A stretch of 64,000 nt of DNA from assembly GCF_001039355.2 (NCBI RefSeq), contig NW_019775704.1, forward strand, positions 59,714 through 123,713. The letters are read 5' to 3'. The DNA is from Lingula anatina (Eukaryota > Brachiopoda > Lingulata > Lingulida > Lingulidae). This document shows, piece by piece, positions 1 through 12,956 of the stretch. Numbering within the stretch: the stretch's first letter is position 1; every line of letters starts with the position of its first letter. The translations under genes and the position numbers were made by a program. The notes beneath the pieces are model-generated. The model did no database searches. It saw only the letters and a program-made list of their open reading frames with translations, and was not told the DNA's origin.

Positions 1-1875
1 TTTCTTGAAAAAAGTTAGATTTCTTTGCAACATGAATAATATTATCACTTGTTGTTACTAAAAGACTTTCTTGTTTACGCTTCAGTGCGTGCGTGTTAGA
101 GAGTATAGCTTAATCGCCATATTGTTCTCACAAGAATAGGAGATAGGCAGTGCAAGCCGAGAGGGAAATATGCTTTTGTAAGTATTTCAAACAAAATAAA
201 CTCGACAAAAGAATTGTGAGAAGTTATAATGTATTACATCTTGTTAGTAAATCTGATTTTCACTGCGGAGAAGTCGGTTGTTGGTAATAAATGTTGTCAA
301 GTTGTGAAGCTAAACTTTCTCTGTGAAGTCGACGTACTCGTACTCGACGACAGGTGTCTGCTTGCATCGAAAAAGTGGGAGTCAAATAAGTTTGTTGCAA
401 AAGTGATAGAAATATTACAATTTCTAAGTTAGATATCACTTAAATAATTTAGAAGTTTCTTGGTTGCTTTGCAGTCGTGATTTCCAGAATAGGTTATTGA
501 ATGGTTGAAAACACTGCATTTAACTTTTAAATTACAGTTTCAACTTTTAATGTTTTATTAATGACAGTTATTGCAAGCGTTCTATCAAAGGAAGTACTTA
601 GCAATTAAATTATGTTAATGTACATATTTTCATACTGTCAAAACGGTTGATCTGCTTTATTTTGAGGTATTTTATCAAAAAAAATCGGTCTCAAAATGAG
701 ACAAAACTTACAGGTGTTATAAACTATCTGGGCATCATAGATTATAATGTAGTTTTAATTTGACAAATGAAGTGAATTATTAACTAACAAAGTTAAATAC
801 GAACATCTTATCAAAATGCATTAAAATATAAAGATAAACAGTGTTTTAAGTTTTAGGGGTGCACATAGTATTTTATATTTTTTCTTTGTCAAAAAGTTTG
901 GAATTAAGGAGACAAACTGATTTGAAGTTGTGTTGGAGAGTTTTAGTGGGCAGACTCAATTTCTTCATGACTGTATGGTCCACTTCCTTCATTCAGCACT
1001 GTGGTCTTGGTCAGTCGTGACAGAAATAGTTTTATTGTGGGTACAGGGTGTTATGCAATGGGCGGTGTGTGTATGCTGGACACATAATACATGTCATAAG
1101 TCGCAAGTCTACGGTTCAGAAAGTTTGCCGAAAGACCTTTGTAAACACAATTTATTTATCATTTATATTTGAATTTTACCCTGCTCAGTGACCTAAACAC
1201 TTGGCTGGAAAGCGTTTTTCAAATTGTTCTTCAAAGTGTTATCTCGGTTTATGGAAGTCTGATTTTATTTTCTATTACGGATAGTTTCAACTTACATCCA
1301 GTTAAATTTTGTTAGCAGAATAGATTTATGTAAAATTGATCAAAAGCCTGAAAGTTTTTCTTTTTCTTCAGTCAAGTTTTCTAGTAATCAAATTTATCCA
1401 TTACTGAAACAATTTCATCAATATAGCACATGTTTGGTAAGTTATTAAACATGAGCGAGTCAGTAAACATTTTCACCGCTTTGATTTCTCAGAAAGCTAA
1501 GGTGAATAGTGAAAGGCCTGAATGAAATTGATTCCATTATGTTGGTATTACTCCATTTCAATTAGAATCACAAAGCTGAATCAATATGCACAATGGGTTC
1601 TTTGACTCTGAGAAGGTCTGGAAGTTGTGTTTGCAAACAGATTAGCCTCGCTGAAGATACCTTTTGAATACCTAAGTCTCAATTGCATTTTTACCTGAAA
1701 GGATTAAAAGGAACAGTCACACTCGTTTATCCAGAACAAAAATTTGAAGCAATCCACGATGAGGTAGATTGTTGTCAGTCCTTTAGTCGATGTAGCTTCT
1801 GTTTTGTCAAAGTAAATTGCTTGGAGTAATGCTGTGGACCTGCCAGTATGGCAAGCCTTCAGAAGCTGCTAAACG

Positions 1876-2012
1876 ATAATTAATTACCCCCTAGCAGTTT
1901 CCATAGGTGTGACAGACATTTAAGCTGCTTAAGTTGATTGCAACTGAGCGAGAATCCCCTCGGAGATAGATCGATCCACAGTACAATAGGGTCTGGGAAT
2001 GGTCCCTATGTC
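1876..2012. mobile_element. Partial copy of an AGATCGATCT-type inverted-repeat element
   Basis: This half element runs from the core TTAATTACCCC through ACATTTAAGCTGCTTAAG and GAGAATCCCCTCGGAGATAG to an end of the form GGGAATGG. The same order of blocks occurs at 9567-9811, 21501-21710 and 63189-63410. The matching left arm is not clear here, so this copy looks truncated or decayed. No coding capacity; a non-autonomous DNA transposon is the likely origin. Confidence 0.6.
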
Positions 2013-2801
2013 TACAATCAGTGGAGCCTTGTTTCCATTTGAAATGTGTGAGCTGTCCTAGACAAGTGTAACTGAGTCTGGATAATGTTAAGAATAACGA
2101 CTCCCGCATTATACTAGTAAATGTTAAATATTGCGGTTTGAGGTAGGAGAGGATTTGGTTTGTGAGTGAAGTATTTGTCTTTTGTCAGACAAGTTGCATG
2201 CTTAGAGCCATAGCTAAACATTATTAGGCTAGATTTGTATGCATAGGGATAATTTTGTAGTTTTGTCAGGTCTGAGAATATCACATGCTCTCCTTTATTT
2301 CTGTCCACATTCAGCGTACAGGTACAGTAGCGTTGTTTTTGTAATTGTTTATTGCATGAAACTGTGGCTGTGAAATTAGGGGGAAAACAACCATTGCATG
2401 CGTAAGCTCATACACATATTCCATCTCAAGTATCTTCATCGTTTTTTGGAGGCATCTTTATTTTATGTATAAAGTATCTTTAAAAAAAAATTAATCTCAT
2501 TACCAAAATGAAAATGAAAGAGCGAAGCCACGCCCACCTATTTAGAGATTTCATATGTTGGCAGTGACAGGCTTCATCATCCTGTTTTTGGGACTGGAAT
2601 ATTATCTTTCCATGAATAAAATGTTACCAGTCCTAATGTGATTGTTATTAACAGGCAAACAAAAAGGTTTTATTTGGTGGAAAGGGGTGATTGAGTACTG
2701 AGAATAGTACTATGGTGACCGTGTGAATGCAAACTCACATTGCATCTAAAATTTTGTTGACAAGCACTGTTTTGATACTAGCAGAGAGAACGAAAACAGT
2801 C

Positions 2802-2915
2802 TTTGATTGCAATCATGCTGTCTACTTCCTAGAGTGACCTGTGATTGCAAACATGCTGTCTACTCCCTTGAGTGACCTGTGATTCAACCGTGCAGTCTTC
2901 TTCCTGGAGTGAGTC
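2802..2915. repeat. Tandem repeat, about 52-bp unit, 2-3 copies
   Basis: The phrase TGATTGCAA..CATGCTGTCTACT..GAGTGACCTG is repeated twice in good form and a third time with changes. Nothing suggests coding function. Confidence 0.75.
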
Positions 2916-4340
2916 TTCAAGCAATTTTAGTCAAAACAGTGCCTAATGTGACCCTAAGATGGACTACTTCCACTAGACTAATGCCCTGGATGGATGTCTT
3001 GGAAAAGAGTTAACTAGGATTTAACTACCTGGTTAAATTTTAACCCCATTATGTACAGTTGGTATTGGGAAAAAGCTTATATGAATTATACAAACTGGCT
3101 AAAGTGACTGCAAGCTTTTAATCATTCTTATTACTTGTCAACATTTTTCACAAGTCTGTTGTTGATTTGTGGTAGTAAATTTTTTTGTCGTGGATAGAGG
3201 TCATAATCTTAGGTATATTTCCGTAGTATTGTTAATAGTATGTTAAAATGTATGGCTTGCCTTGATCAGAATCAAGAAGATCCACAGGCTATTTAACACA
3301 TTTTGTTTTCATTTTGCTTTGAAATAAAGATGCTTTCTTGTAATATGAGAAGCAATAAAAATCAAATATTTTGCATCGATGTGCATATATTCACGATTGC
3401 AGAAGATTAGGAGCACGTTTGTTATCATTGGTTTATGGTCAAGTTTATAGCAGGTTATGATGACTCTTCTTAAGTAGGCTACCAGTATGATAATATAGAG
3501 TAAAGATAACTCTGGAATAAGATTAGATCTTGGTCTTCAGTTTGGACTCCCACAGAAAAAAAAATGGGTCATTTTTTAATGCAAGTCACTGTGTGCTGTT
3601 CTGTTTTAAAGGGGCAGTTGCTTTTCACAAACCAATGCCAAGGACTCTTAAAATAAGTTTACAGAAATCTTAATGATAATACATATGGACAAGCGTCATT
3701 TTGGACAAAGGGTAGTCATGTATGTATATAATATGAGTCCTTTTCTGTCCTTGGGTGTATACACAGATAGCCTGTGTTATCAAATGCCCTGTGGTGTGTT
3801 TGGCAGATGACACAATAGCAGTTTATGTAAGCTGTTAGAGGCAATGGAAAAAGTATCATGTTTGTGGTTGAGGTAGCTGTCTCCATCGTCAGCATTTTGT
3901 CTTCTATCCATGTTAATTCGAGGGGTATTGTGGTGACATAAAAAGAGAGAGAATAGGCACAGGTTGGGCATTTTGTTTTTAATGACCTGCGGCTTATCCA
4001 ACTACTGTAGGTGTGTATATTATATGTGCATCATGGATTTTTTTGTCACTTTTTGCAAATGAGCAAGTCCTGTTGAGGTGGGTCAATACCTAACTAGTAT
4101 GTTTGTTTGTTGATGAAATAAGGTTATATAACAGATGGTATCTTGTCCTAGGACCTTTCATTGTCAGCTACAAAAATGTATATATATATTTATTTATAAA
4201 TTTATTAATCTGTTTGCCTTGATTCGTGTTATTTGATCGGTATATATATTTGTTGAAAGACTGTATTCTGATAAGTCAGTTGTTTAGTGGTTATATTTGG
4301 TGTTCAACTGTTGCACTGAAATTTTTCTTATTTCTTACAG

Positions 4341-4446
4341 AGAGAGACATCTTTGACATGTCCCTTTAATAAAAAAAGAGAAAAACACACATCTTGGTCA
4401 GTATGTAGTGGACAGCCAGGCACTGGCATTGACCATAAGTGGACGG
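4341..4446 (+). other. Exon-like segment, possibly a non-coding 5' exon
   Basis: A good acceptor (polypyrimidine run ending TTTCTTACAG at 4340) and a good donor (GG|GTAAGTGAC after 4446) bracket 106 bases. The segment has stops in useful frames, so it would be untranslated. It could be a leader exon of the TMEM98 gene 10 kb downstream, or chance splice-like sequence. Transcript data would decide. Confidence 0.25.
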
Positions 4447-4752
4447 GTAAGTGACCATTTAGTTAACAATAAGTGGACACGTTAAATAACTGAAGAAGTC
4501 GGCTATACTGGTAGAACAAGCCTGAGTGCTAGTATATTGTGGTATTAAACTAGTCTGGGCTGCGATGACTAAGAAAAAAATGCTTGTAGCAAAAAGACAG
4601 ATGTAATAAATGACATGTCTTGATATACAATATATTAAAACACATTATATTTTAAAACGGAGCAAGGGGGGTTTCCTTCTTAGATGTGAGGTATGCTGTG
4701 TCACATTGTGTGTGAGTGTGTGTGTGTTTTTAAAGAGAAAGAGAGAGACTAA

Positions 4753-5009
4753 GGCTTCGTTCACATGCAATGTCTATTTTCTAAATTCTATTTTCTATTT
4801 GCGGCATGTCTTATGATCACGGTCTGTGCACTGAATGTCCCGCCGCGTAATTACTGGCAGCGCGAGCCAGTTACTATAAGTTACTATAAGTAACTGGCTC
4901 GCGCTGCCAGTAATTACGCGGCGGGATATTCAGTGCACAGACCGTGATCATAAGATAGCGCGAATAGAAAATAGAATTTAGAAAATAGACATTGCATGTG
5001 AACGAAGCC
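4753..5009. mobile_element. Palindromic MITE, PIF/Harbinger-like, with TAA target duplication
   Basis: The 257-base element is an almost perfect palindrome: it starts GGCTTCGTTCACATGC and ends with the reverse complement GCATGTGAACGAAGCC. Arms of about 120 bases flank a short centre holding two copies of TTACTATAAG. TAA lies directly outside both ends (4750-4752 and 5010-5012). A 3-bp TWA duplication and GG..CC ends are typical of PIF/Harbinger elements; with no transposase gene this is a MITE. The near identity of the arms suggests recent insertion. Confidence 0.88.
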
Positions 5010-5012
5010 TAA

Positions 5013-6980
5013 TATTTAGTGTTAGCAAAAATTTCTTGCTTTCCAATAGTTGTGTAGGAGGCACAATTTACAAACAAAATCCCCGTAGAAACCCATTGCA
5101 AATACAGTGATCAGAGAGAATTTATAATAGGGCCAGCTTACAAGTAATCTGCAGAAGTTAGTTGTACTATATACTAGTACATTCTTTTCAGATTTTTGCT
5201 TCATAATAATTTGAGCATTGTTACTTGTAAACTCTTGAGTGTTTGTATTAAAATGTTGGGCTCCAATGTATCATGTAGTAATGAGGCAATAACCCAGACA
5301 TGATTAATTCATTTTTTTTTTTTCAACTCTCTGAAGGTCTTAGACATTTTTATTGCTCAGTATCTTCAGAAGTCTCTTTTTTTTTCTTTTTTTAGAAGAT
5401 TTGCCCAGAAGTTAGTCCATATTCCCATGCATAATATTATATATAGACAGCTAAGTGGGATAAGTAGGAGTAATATATGTGGAATAAATCAGTCAAGTGA
5501 GGTGTTTCATTCTCTATCCGCGTGGAGGTCAAGAAATCTTTACGCTTTTTTGGCAAAGTGGTCCTCATTATTTGAAGGGGTGGAAAACACGGGGGAATGC
5601 AGCCCAAACCTCTTAGATAAAACAACAAGCTATCGCCTGTGTATACACCGCATTGACCTGACGGGATTATCAGTGCACACACCTAACGAGGCGAAAATTG
5701 ATATCACCTTGAAAAAATTTAGCCATTTATTTTGCCTAAAACATAGAAAAGAAATTCAGATCTTATTCTCTGTTTTCCAGCTTGGACACCTAAGGAGCCA
5801 ACAAGTGGTGTGATATTGAAGTAATTTAGTTCGCGAATTATCCAAAATAGTTTAGAAATCCCCCCCCCCCCCCCCATGGCCTGCAGTGTTTGGTGCCCCC
5901 GCAAGGTTAAAAGTGTTCTGTGCAAATAATTATACTGTTGCAGATGTTTCAATATATGTTTAGGCTTAAGTTTATGGGTTCACCTTAGTAGGTTAAAATT
6001 AAAGGATATTAATCAATAAAGTATGTACATTTTCTATGGTGCTCAGAGGGTAGTAAGTTTTTACTAGTATTGTTTTATGTAGGGTTTTATGCAAAGAACT
6101 TATGAGTTCTTTATGTTTGTATGAAAATTGCCATTAAAAGGTGTACTTATGTGTGTAAGAATAGATAGAAGTGTTTAACCACAAGGAAGTACATGTTGTT
6201 TTAAAATGATAAAAAAAAGCATTGTGCTTGGCTCACCTGATTGCTTTATCATGTAAATCTGTATTATGACTGTGTTGGAATTTAGTTTCCTCCTTATTCA
6301 GAATAAGAAGATCCTGGAAGCAATCATGTGGTTGAAAAGAAGTTAAAAAGAGAATTTTACAGGGAAAAAAAAAAGAGCCAAGGAATAAAGGTAAGGTTAT
6401 ATTCCAAGTGGAAAAAAACATCCTCTTTGTCCATGTGTTTTTGTTTTATCCCCCTGTCTATTCTTGTTTTGTGAGTTAGGAAATGTTGACTTAACTGGGG
6501 CTGGAGATTTCAAATAAAAGAATAACATCGGGCACATGGAAGGGAAAAATGCAAAAAAATAAGTTGGGAAGGAGAGAGCATGTGTTCTTGGTGCATTTCC
6601 AGATTGTTTGGAGCTAAACTAGGGCCAGGTAATCTACAGTGTGGAACAATGGATTTTTTTTCACAAATTTCGGAAATTTTGTTAAGTTGAACAATCTTTT
6701 TTAAATAATTGTTTATTGTTTTAAAATGCCTGCAAGAATATATTTTCTGACATAAGCCTTTATTTTTTTAATAGAAATTACAAATCACTGTTTTCAGATA
6801 CGTTTCTGACAAAGTGTTTTCAAATGGAATTTTTTAGTCAATTATGTTTTATTTATATTATTGAAAACACTTACTTACTATGAGATTTATCATGAGATCT
6901 ACAAGATTTTGATATTATTTTCAATGATAAAATTAAGAAAACCTTTTTCCCCTGAGGAGTTATTTTGCAGAGTGGATTGA
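5013..6980. other. Non-coding stretch
   Basis: No gene seen. It holds a poly-C run at 5860-5875 and several poly-A or poly-T runs. Overlapping open frames near 5430-5950 lie on both strands, have no family likeness, and end at the C-run. Confidence 0.6.
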
Positions 6981-7202
6981 ATTTTTGCAAAGGTTATTAG
7001 TACCACCAGCGTGTACGCTGGCGGTACTCATGGTTTTAGTCCCGACCCGTCTCGTCCGGCTCCGCCTGCTCCGCCGGCTCCGCCGGCTCCGTTGGCTCCG
7101 CCGGCTCCGCGTACTGGCGCCGGATACAAGTCAACGTTACCGCTTCTCCTCCAAGACCGCAAGGACCCCTGTCCCCATCTCTTGGATTTAGGTCACATAT
7201 AA
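6981..7202 (+). other. GC-rich Pro/Ala-rich open frame, exon-like
   Basis: A GC-rich island in AT-rich DNA. One + frame from 6981 to the TAA at 7200 reads ..SVYAGGTHGFSPDPSRPA, then a run of APP/PAP repeats, then RTGAGYKSTLPLLLQDRKD and a stop. The repeats come from GGCTCCGCC-like units, so expansion of a short GC-rich repeat could explain much of it. A second frame (starting MQRLLVPPA) is also open but Arg/Leu-rich. An N at 7213 breaks the sequence just downstream. Likely a terminal exon or a pseudo-exon; identity unknown. Confidence 0.25.
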
Positions 7203-9566
7203 CCTCAACTTGNATCGCCTCTCTGATCCTCTAGTTTCAGATTGGAATGACACCCACCATCTCAAAACCTCAGCATGAGTGAAGTGTGTGAGTTGATAAC
7301 TTGAATGGCATATGATTTATAAATAAGGGAGCATGTTTCAGAAGTTGCTGCAATGCCCTAAGATGTTTCAGTTTTGCTAGAGATAGTTCCTAGTTTTCTC
7401 AATGGCTTGAAATGACAATATTTTCATAATTGATTAATACATTTTAGAACAAAAAAAATGTCATGATTGGTGAAAAACAGGCTTAAACTGGCATGTTGCA
7501 AACTGCCTTATGTACTTTAAATTTTATTTATAAATGCATTTGTCTTTGATTTGGTGACAAGTGTGTTTTTCAGAGAAGAAAGTATTGTGCATATGTGAAC
7601 TAATTTTAGACTCGCATTTATAGCCACACAGGTGACAGACACTTGTGATATATTCACACAGAAATTGACAATCATCCGAAAAATGCCCATGAGAAAATAA
7701 AAACTCAAAAAAACATTAGCAGTTTGCATGTGAAAACAGCATACAGTTTAATTACAATTTCACATTATGTCTTTACTGTTTCGTGAGTTGTTTAGATGGT
7801 AGTGCCAGTTAACCTACGCCTTCACTGATAGCGCTATAGCATGCCCACCTCGTGGCGTTGAATGTCTGCTTGCAATGATGCTGGAAGTTGCTTCATGACT
7901 CTAAGCTCCCGATGGCCAGAAAAATATAAGTCGAAGGTTTTATTTTGGAACAAGTCCTTCAGGGGTTGGTTGTAGAAGGGATTAAAAAAGACAGCGATTA
8001 ATGGCAAGAAATTGCAGTGAATTTCCATTTGACTTAACCAACTTCAAAAAATGACCCATAAAAGGTGATGGAATACAAAGCTTTGAATGAGTGGAAGGAG
8101 AGGTATTAACTCTTAGCTGGAAGGAAAAAGTTGAATGTGCTTGAAATCAACTTTGAGTTAATAAAGTAATTTGTGCCAATATAATTCAGGATTTTGAAAA
8201 AGCTACCATATAAAAAGGTGATGCATACATTGAAATTCAACTAAAAACACCTTGGGCTTCTGTTGAAAAAAAAAACCCAGACCAATCCAAATTTTTACTC
8301 GATGGCTGCAGAACAGATCAGACGCTAATTTCAATTACTCCAGTGCAGATAAATTAGTATCAAGCTTTCGCTGAAGGTACATGCTATTGTGACCTGTTTT
8401 GAAAGAGACGTCCTTGTACTTCACCTAAGGCAACGGCGAGGCTATAAAAACGACAGCGTAATCATGGTAGTACTCCTGATGGAGGTGGAAGCTTCATTAA
8501 CATGTGAGACAGGTCCATAAATGGATTATCTCTTTGTCTCTCGAGTGATGGATGGCCCTGGGTTCGAGTGAGTTCACAGGCTGACGCTTCAGAACAAACC
8601 TCTTGGGCCGGTCTGAAATGTTGCGTACAAACTGGTTTAAAACCCAATATTAGCACTTTCAGGTTATTAAAGTTTTAAGTTTATTAAAGGGAATGGATTA
8701 AAAAAAACTCTTAAGTAACCACACTGAACATGTGATAGGAATAAATAGACTATAATAATTTTATAACAGGAAATAAGCTTGACACAATATGTGTATAAAT
8801 AAACTACTGATGATAACATAAGTATACCCCCCCATTTTAAGGGTGGGTGGGTGAGAAAATAAAAACAAAGGGTAGTGAGAGTTACACAGATGAAGATGTT
8901 ATGTTCAGTTTTTAGAATAAGACTGGGTACAGACGCTGCATTCAGACAACTTTTTCAGTAATTCTGGCTTTAAACATGTTTTAAAGTTAAAAAGGATCAG
9001 AACTAAAATGCATCATGACACAATGAAATATATTTTGCATAAGTTTTGCTTTGACCTGGTCTACACAATAGGAGAAACGTGACTTAGGGAACAATAAAGA
9101 TTGGACTTTTGGTCACCACCCCCAGGAGCACAATAAGTCATTGCACCATGAAATTGGCTGATTTTGTCAACTTGCTATTCAGCATAATCCAATAAAGGAG
9201 TTATATTCTTGAAAAACTCATCAATCGTCAACCAGTAGTAGTTAAACAAACAGTTCCCTAAACTTTTCAGCCCCCCCCCTCTCCCCTGACAATAACTTAC
9301 ATGGGAAGGCTACAGAAAACTAATCCGTATCAAAATTATAAGCCCAAAGATGAAATCCATATAAAAAAGACAGTAATAATAAAAATAATAATGATAACCG
9401 ACTTTTATGAGGTGTCCGCCTGTCAAATACCGGTAAATATGTTTTCTTTTTATGTGACCTCATTTCCAGAGGGTCATTTCTGCCATCCTGGCCATTACCT
9501 CTGATTCAACTGTACTGATAGCATCATCTAAGGTTGGGAGATCAGAGGAGAGATTGCTACCGAGAG
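7203..9566. other. Non-coding stretch with a sequence join at 7213
   Basis: No gene recognised. The N at 7213 is followed by 21 bases (7214-7234, ATCGCCTCTCTGATCCTCTA plus G) identical to 13511-13531, the end of another exon-like frame. A short minus-strand frame at 7834-8028 ends ..LPASLQADIQRHEVGML; it has no supported exon structure. Confidence 0.5.
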
Positions 9567-9811
9567 TTAGGGACCATTCCCACATCCCTATTGCACTAAC
9601 AGGGTCGATCTATCTCCAAGGGGATTCTCGCTAAATTTCATTCAGCTTAAGCAGCTTACTGTAGATGTCTTGCATGCCTACTGAAGTGCTAAGCTGTATT
9701 TAATTACCCCCTTCAGTAGGCATGCCAGATGTCAGAGCTGCTTAAGCTGAAAGCAATTTAGCGAAAAACCCCTCAGAGATAGATCGATCTAGGTATGGGA
9801 ACAGAGTCTTA
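9567..9811. mobile_element. AGATCGATCT-type inverted-repeat element, full copy
   Basis: Best copy of the family. Ends are ACCATTCCCACATCCCTA on the left and GTATGGGAACAGAGTCT on the right. Inside them lie GTCGATCTATCTCCAAGG with GGGATTCTCGCTAAATTTC, mirrored by GAAAGCAATTTAGCG and GATAGATCGATCTA. The centre has a second palindrome (CATGCCTACTGAAGTG with CTTCAGTAGGCATG) around TTTAATTACCCCC. Nested palindromes and no coding capacity fit a MITE. Superfamily not assigned because target duplications are unclear. Confidence 0.75.
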
Positions 9812-9943
9812 ATGGTTTGTCGGTCTTCAGGAGGCGAGTCCTGGAGCGCTATCACACACAAAAATTTGGGACTGAAGTTTGGTCTCAACTTCAGCCTAAA
9901 CCCCATATTTCTTTTCAGTCCAATATAAGTCTGTAGTAGTTTA

Positions 9944-10018
9944 CAAAAATGATGATGATGATGATGATAAAAATGTTGAATAATAATGATAATGATAATA
10001 ATAATGATGATGCATGAT
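9944..10018. repeat. GAT/AAT trinucleotide microsatellite
   Basis: Imperfect run of ATGATGATG and AATGATAAT units in non-coding DNA. Confidence 0.85.
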
Positions 10019-12002
10019 GAGATTTATTCACACCTTAAAGTTCAGTGTTACAGTTATGATACTGAATATTGCTATAATTTTAAAACATATATTAAAGTTG
10101 TTGCTATACATTTTCAATAACACTGTTAAGATAGAATTTAGCTATTGTTGTATACATTAAACTATATCTTAATATTTTTACAAAGTCTCAGTATTTCATT
10201 CAAGTGGATTAGTTTCATCATTAATTTGTCTTGGATGAAAATAAGGTAACATTTCTCGGTCTGAAGTAATTTTGTGAAACCATGCCCAAGTCTCCAACTG
10301 TATCTTATTTAAGATCTAATTGCTATGATATTTTAATGTTGAAGATGCTGGGATATGTCAGTGGTTTGCAGCCATATCTCTCTAGACATCAGATTAATGT
10401 TGTACATAGTACATATTCAGAGTTGAGAAATAAGTAAGAATAGAGTGGATCATTGCTATCTCTATTTTTAGTTCAACTTGCTCTCATTTTAAGAAAGTGA
10501 ATTATAGGTTAATAAGACCCCAGACCTGTGAAATTAAAGGTCAAATGACTGAGAAATGACTGTTTTGTTATAAGAGGAGTAGTAAATAACTTGTATTTTC
10601 ATCATGATCTTTTTGAAAGGTAAAATGTGATATTTTTAAACTTTTGCAAAATAAATAAATTAACAAATAAGTAAAGGATTCTTCATAAAAATATGTGATT
10701 TTTTAAAAACTTTTGCAATAAATAAGCATTTTTTTTATCACTTAATCTTAATATGGCTTTGGTGTCATGCTAAAAATAGGGTTAGTCATTTTTGACAGGA
10801 TTCGTTGGAGAAGTGATGAAGTAAGATAACGTATATGATGCACAGGTAAGCAGTGCTAGAGTTATTTTGACTGAAATGTGTAAAAAACGTGACCTATTTT
10901 TACTCTAAGGCATTTTCTGTCTGAAATCTGTACTTTTAAATCTAACAGGCATCTGTACTTTTACGAGAAAAAAAAAAACGGGATGGCTGTGTGCTAAGCT
11001 GGGAGAATGATAACAATAGGCTTTAATTTAAAGTCATCACTGCTGACAAGACAATAATTGCTCACTAATGAGACTGCAGTTTTGTCTATTACCCGTTGCC
11101 ATGGTAATAAAGCAGGCTGGGTTCAAAGCTTTCACCTTAATAACATTGCCCAGCCATTATGAGCAGTAATTTTGACCAAATTAAATGTGAAGAAAAACCC
11201 TGACATAAAATCAAAACAGCAGCAATAGAAAAATTTTGCTGAAATTGTTACAATGGGTAGGTACGTTTGTCAGAATGAATAAATAAATGTTTGATCCAAA
11301 AATGCCTCCATGGCGACCAAAGCTGTGAAAGCATTCCTTAACAAGGATCTGGGGGAGTTTGAATCCAGTTCAGTCCTGGAAAATAAAACTGAAACACCAT
11401 TCGAATGCCAGACAACACAATAGGTCGAGGTAAAAAAAATCTGATAGAATGTCAGACAGTCAACAAGTGCAAACTACTGCACTTTTTTCCCCTTTTTGTA
11501 TTGATTGTGGGTTTTCGACTTTTCATTCAGATTTGTTATGATTCAGTTAATGAAATAAAAAATTAGCTAGGTGAAAGAAAAAATGGGGATTATATAAAAG
11601 TATTTCATTTTTCTTATTAAGTTTGAATGCATTTTTGACAAACAGTTAACCCTTTACGTTGAGCATTGATTTTTTTTTTGATAGTACAAAAAGATAGATA
11701 TATGTAACTTTCAGGCTTTCTCTTTGACTTTGTCTCTCACACATACACAAACGTACATGCTCACCCTCGCACAACACATGCCTGTGAATGTGCACATGCA
11801 TACGTAGGCAGTTTCCCTCAGAGCAGTCATAATAAAATTCTATGCCAGGTCATAAACTGAAATCAGCCGCAGGTTTCTCTTTGAGGGGAATAAATTCTTA
11901 CACATTGTCTTAGCAGCTTGGGTGTTAAGGCACATTTACTTGAACTGAAATATAGGAAGCTCTGAAACATAAACAGAATATTATAAAAATCAGACACTTC
12001 AG
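10019..12002. other. Non-coding stretch
   Basis: No gene seen. At 11095 there is GTTGCCATGGTAAT, one base short of a symmetric RFX X-box (GTTGCC-N2-GGTAAC form); a single weak motif, so only a hint of a regulatory site. Confidence 0.55.
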
Positions 12003-12158
12003 GCCTTATAAATGGATAAGGCGTTTACTAACACTACCCGTAGATCTTTTAGCACTTACACCCATATTAGCCACATAACCCGCAAATTTGGGCATTTGGG
12101 CGTTAGTGCTAAAAGATCTGAGGGTAGTGATAGTAAATGCCTAATCCGTTTATTAGGC
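12003..12158. mobile_element. Foldback (inverted-repeat) element, 156 bp
   Basis: The left arm has GCCTTATAAATGGATAAGGC, GTTTACTA, CACTACCC and AGATCTTTTAGCAC. The right arm carries the reverse complements GTGCTAAAAGATCT, GGGTAGTG, TAGTAAAT and GCCTAATCCGTTTATTAGGC. A decayed relative lies at about 55470-55672. The open frames on both strands here are by-products of the palindrome. Confidence 0.75.
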
Positions 12159-12956
12159 TTGCACTTGTTAAGCTTAAAAGTAAGCCACTTAGCTGACTGG
12201 AATTTCATGTGTAGGTGACATATTTCTGAACTGATGAATGATAAATTGGATTTGTATGGGTGGTGAGTCCTCACAATGCTGAAATATGGGTCATTATGTG
12301 AAGTTTCTTCTAAAAGTGGTAGGGAATTTTGTTGATGTTTGATATCAGTCAGACCATGTGTTTGTGTGCGCATGCATGTGTGTGTGCACAGTGTGCTCAC
12401 CACCACTTCATTTTTATATAAAAATAATAAAAATGGCAAAGCGAGGTAGATTGTGCCATGATAAACCGACCCAACTTTAGTGGAAACACGGCCAAATTAA
12501 TGCCCTATTGCACCTGAGATTGTGCTGATCAAAATGCTGCGCTTGGTTTATGATTACTGAATGAAGCCCTAAACCAATTTAAAAAAACAAGGGTTTCAGA
12601 CATGCTTTAGGTAATTCAATTTTCTATCGCCGTCATGATAGCCGCAATAAAACCGTCTGCCTGGGGGAGCTATTAAACTGGTTGGTTTATGGAATAAGTT
12701 GATGAGTGCTCATTATGGCCTCGTTTACACAGGCGGTAATGTAAAACATTCCCTTTGGGGGTCCAGCTTTGCCAAATATCAAATAAGTCACTTTGGTTTT
12801 GACTGGAGGGTTGGATTTGCAGTCTGTTTGGTGCAAGATTAATCAGCATTATACTTTTAGTCCATCATCATCATCTTCATCTGCATCATCATTCACCCAA
12901 AATTTGAAATGGCAGCAGCTAAATGCTTAGTCTACTGAGTTGTTTCTGTTTCANGA
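12159..12956. other. Non-coding stretch ending at an N
   Basis: No gene seen. It contains short TG-rich and CATCAT-rich stretches. The N at 12955 marks a join. Confidence 0.55.

Larger units (their letters stand above)
1..4340. other. AT-rich non-coding stretch
   Basis: No reading frame here has the codon pattern, splice sites or family likeness of a gene; the longest open frames are under 85 codons. The stretch holds a fragment of an inverted-repeat element (1876-2012) and a short tandem repeat (2802-2915), listed separately. It could be a long 5' intron or upstream DNA of the + strand gene at 14.8 kb, but nothing proves that. Confidence 0.6.

Noticed and set aside
930-1172. 80-codon open frame on the + strand
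   Set aside because: No homology, no splice sites, composition like the surrounding DNA.
5427-5952. Overlapping open frames of up to 128 codons on both strands
   Set aside because: No family likeness, no splice signals and no poly(A) context; length is within chance for this composition.
7834-8028. Minus-strand frame ending LPASLQADIQRHEVGML, faintly like a channel C-linker segment
   Set aside because: Only about 20 residues resemble anything, splice sites are weak, and no neighbouring exon fits.
12012-12439. Open frames over the 12003 foldback element
   Set aside because: They arise from the palindrome and its flank.
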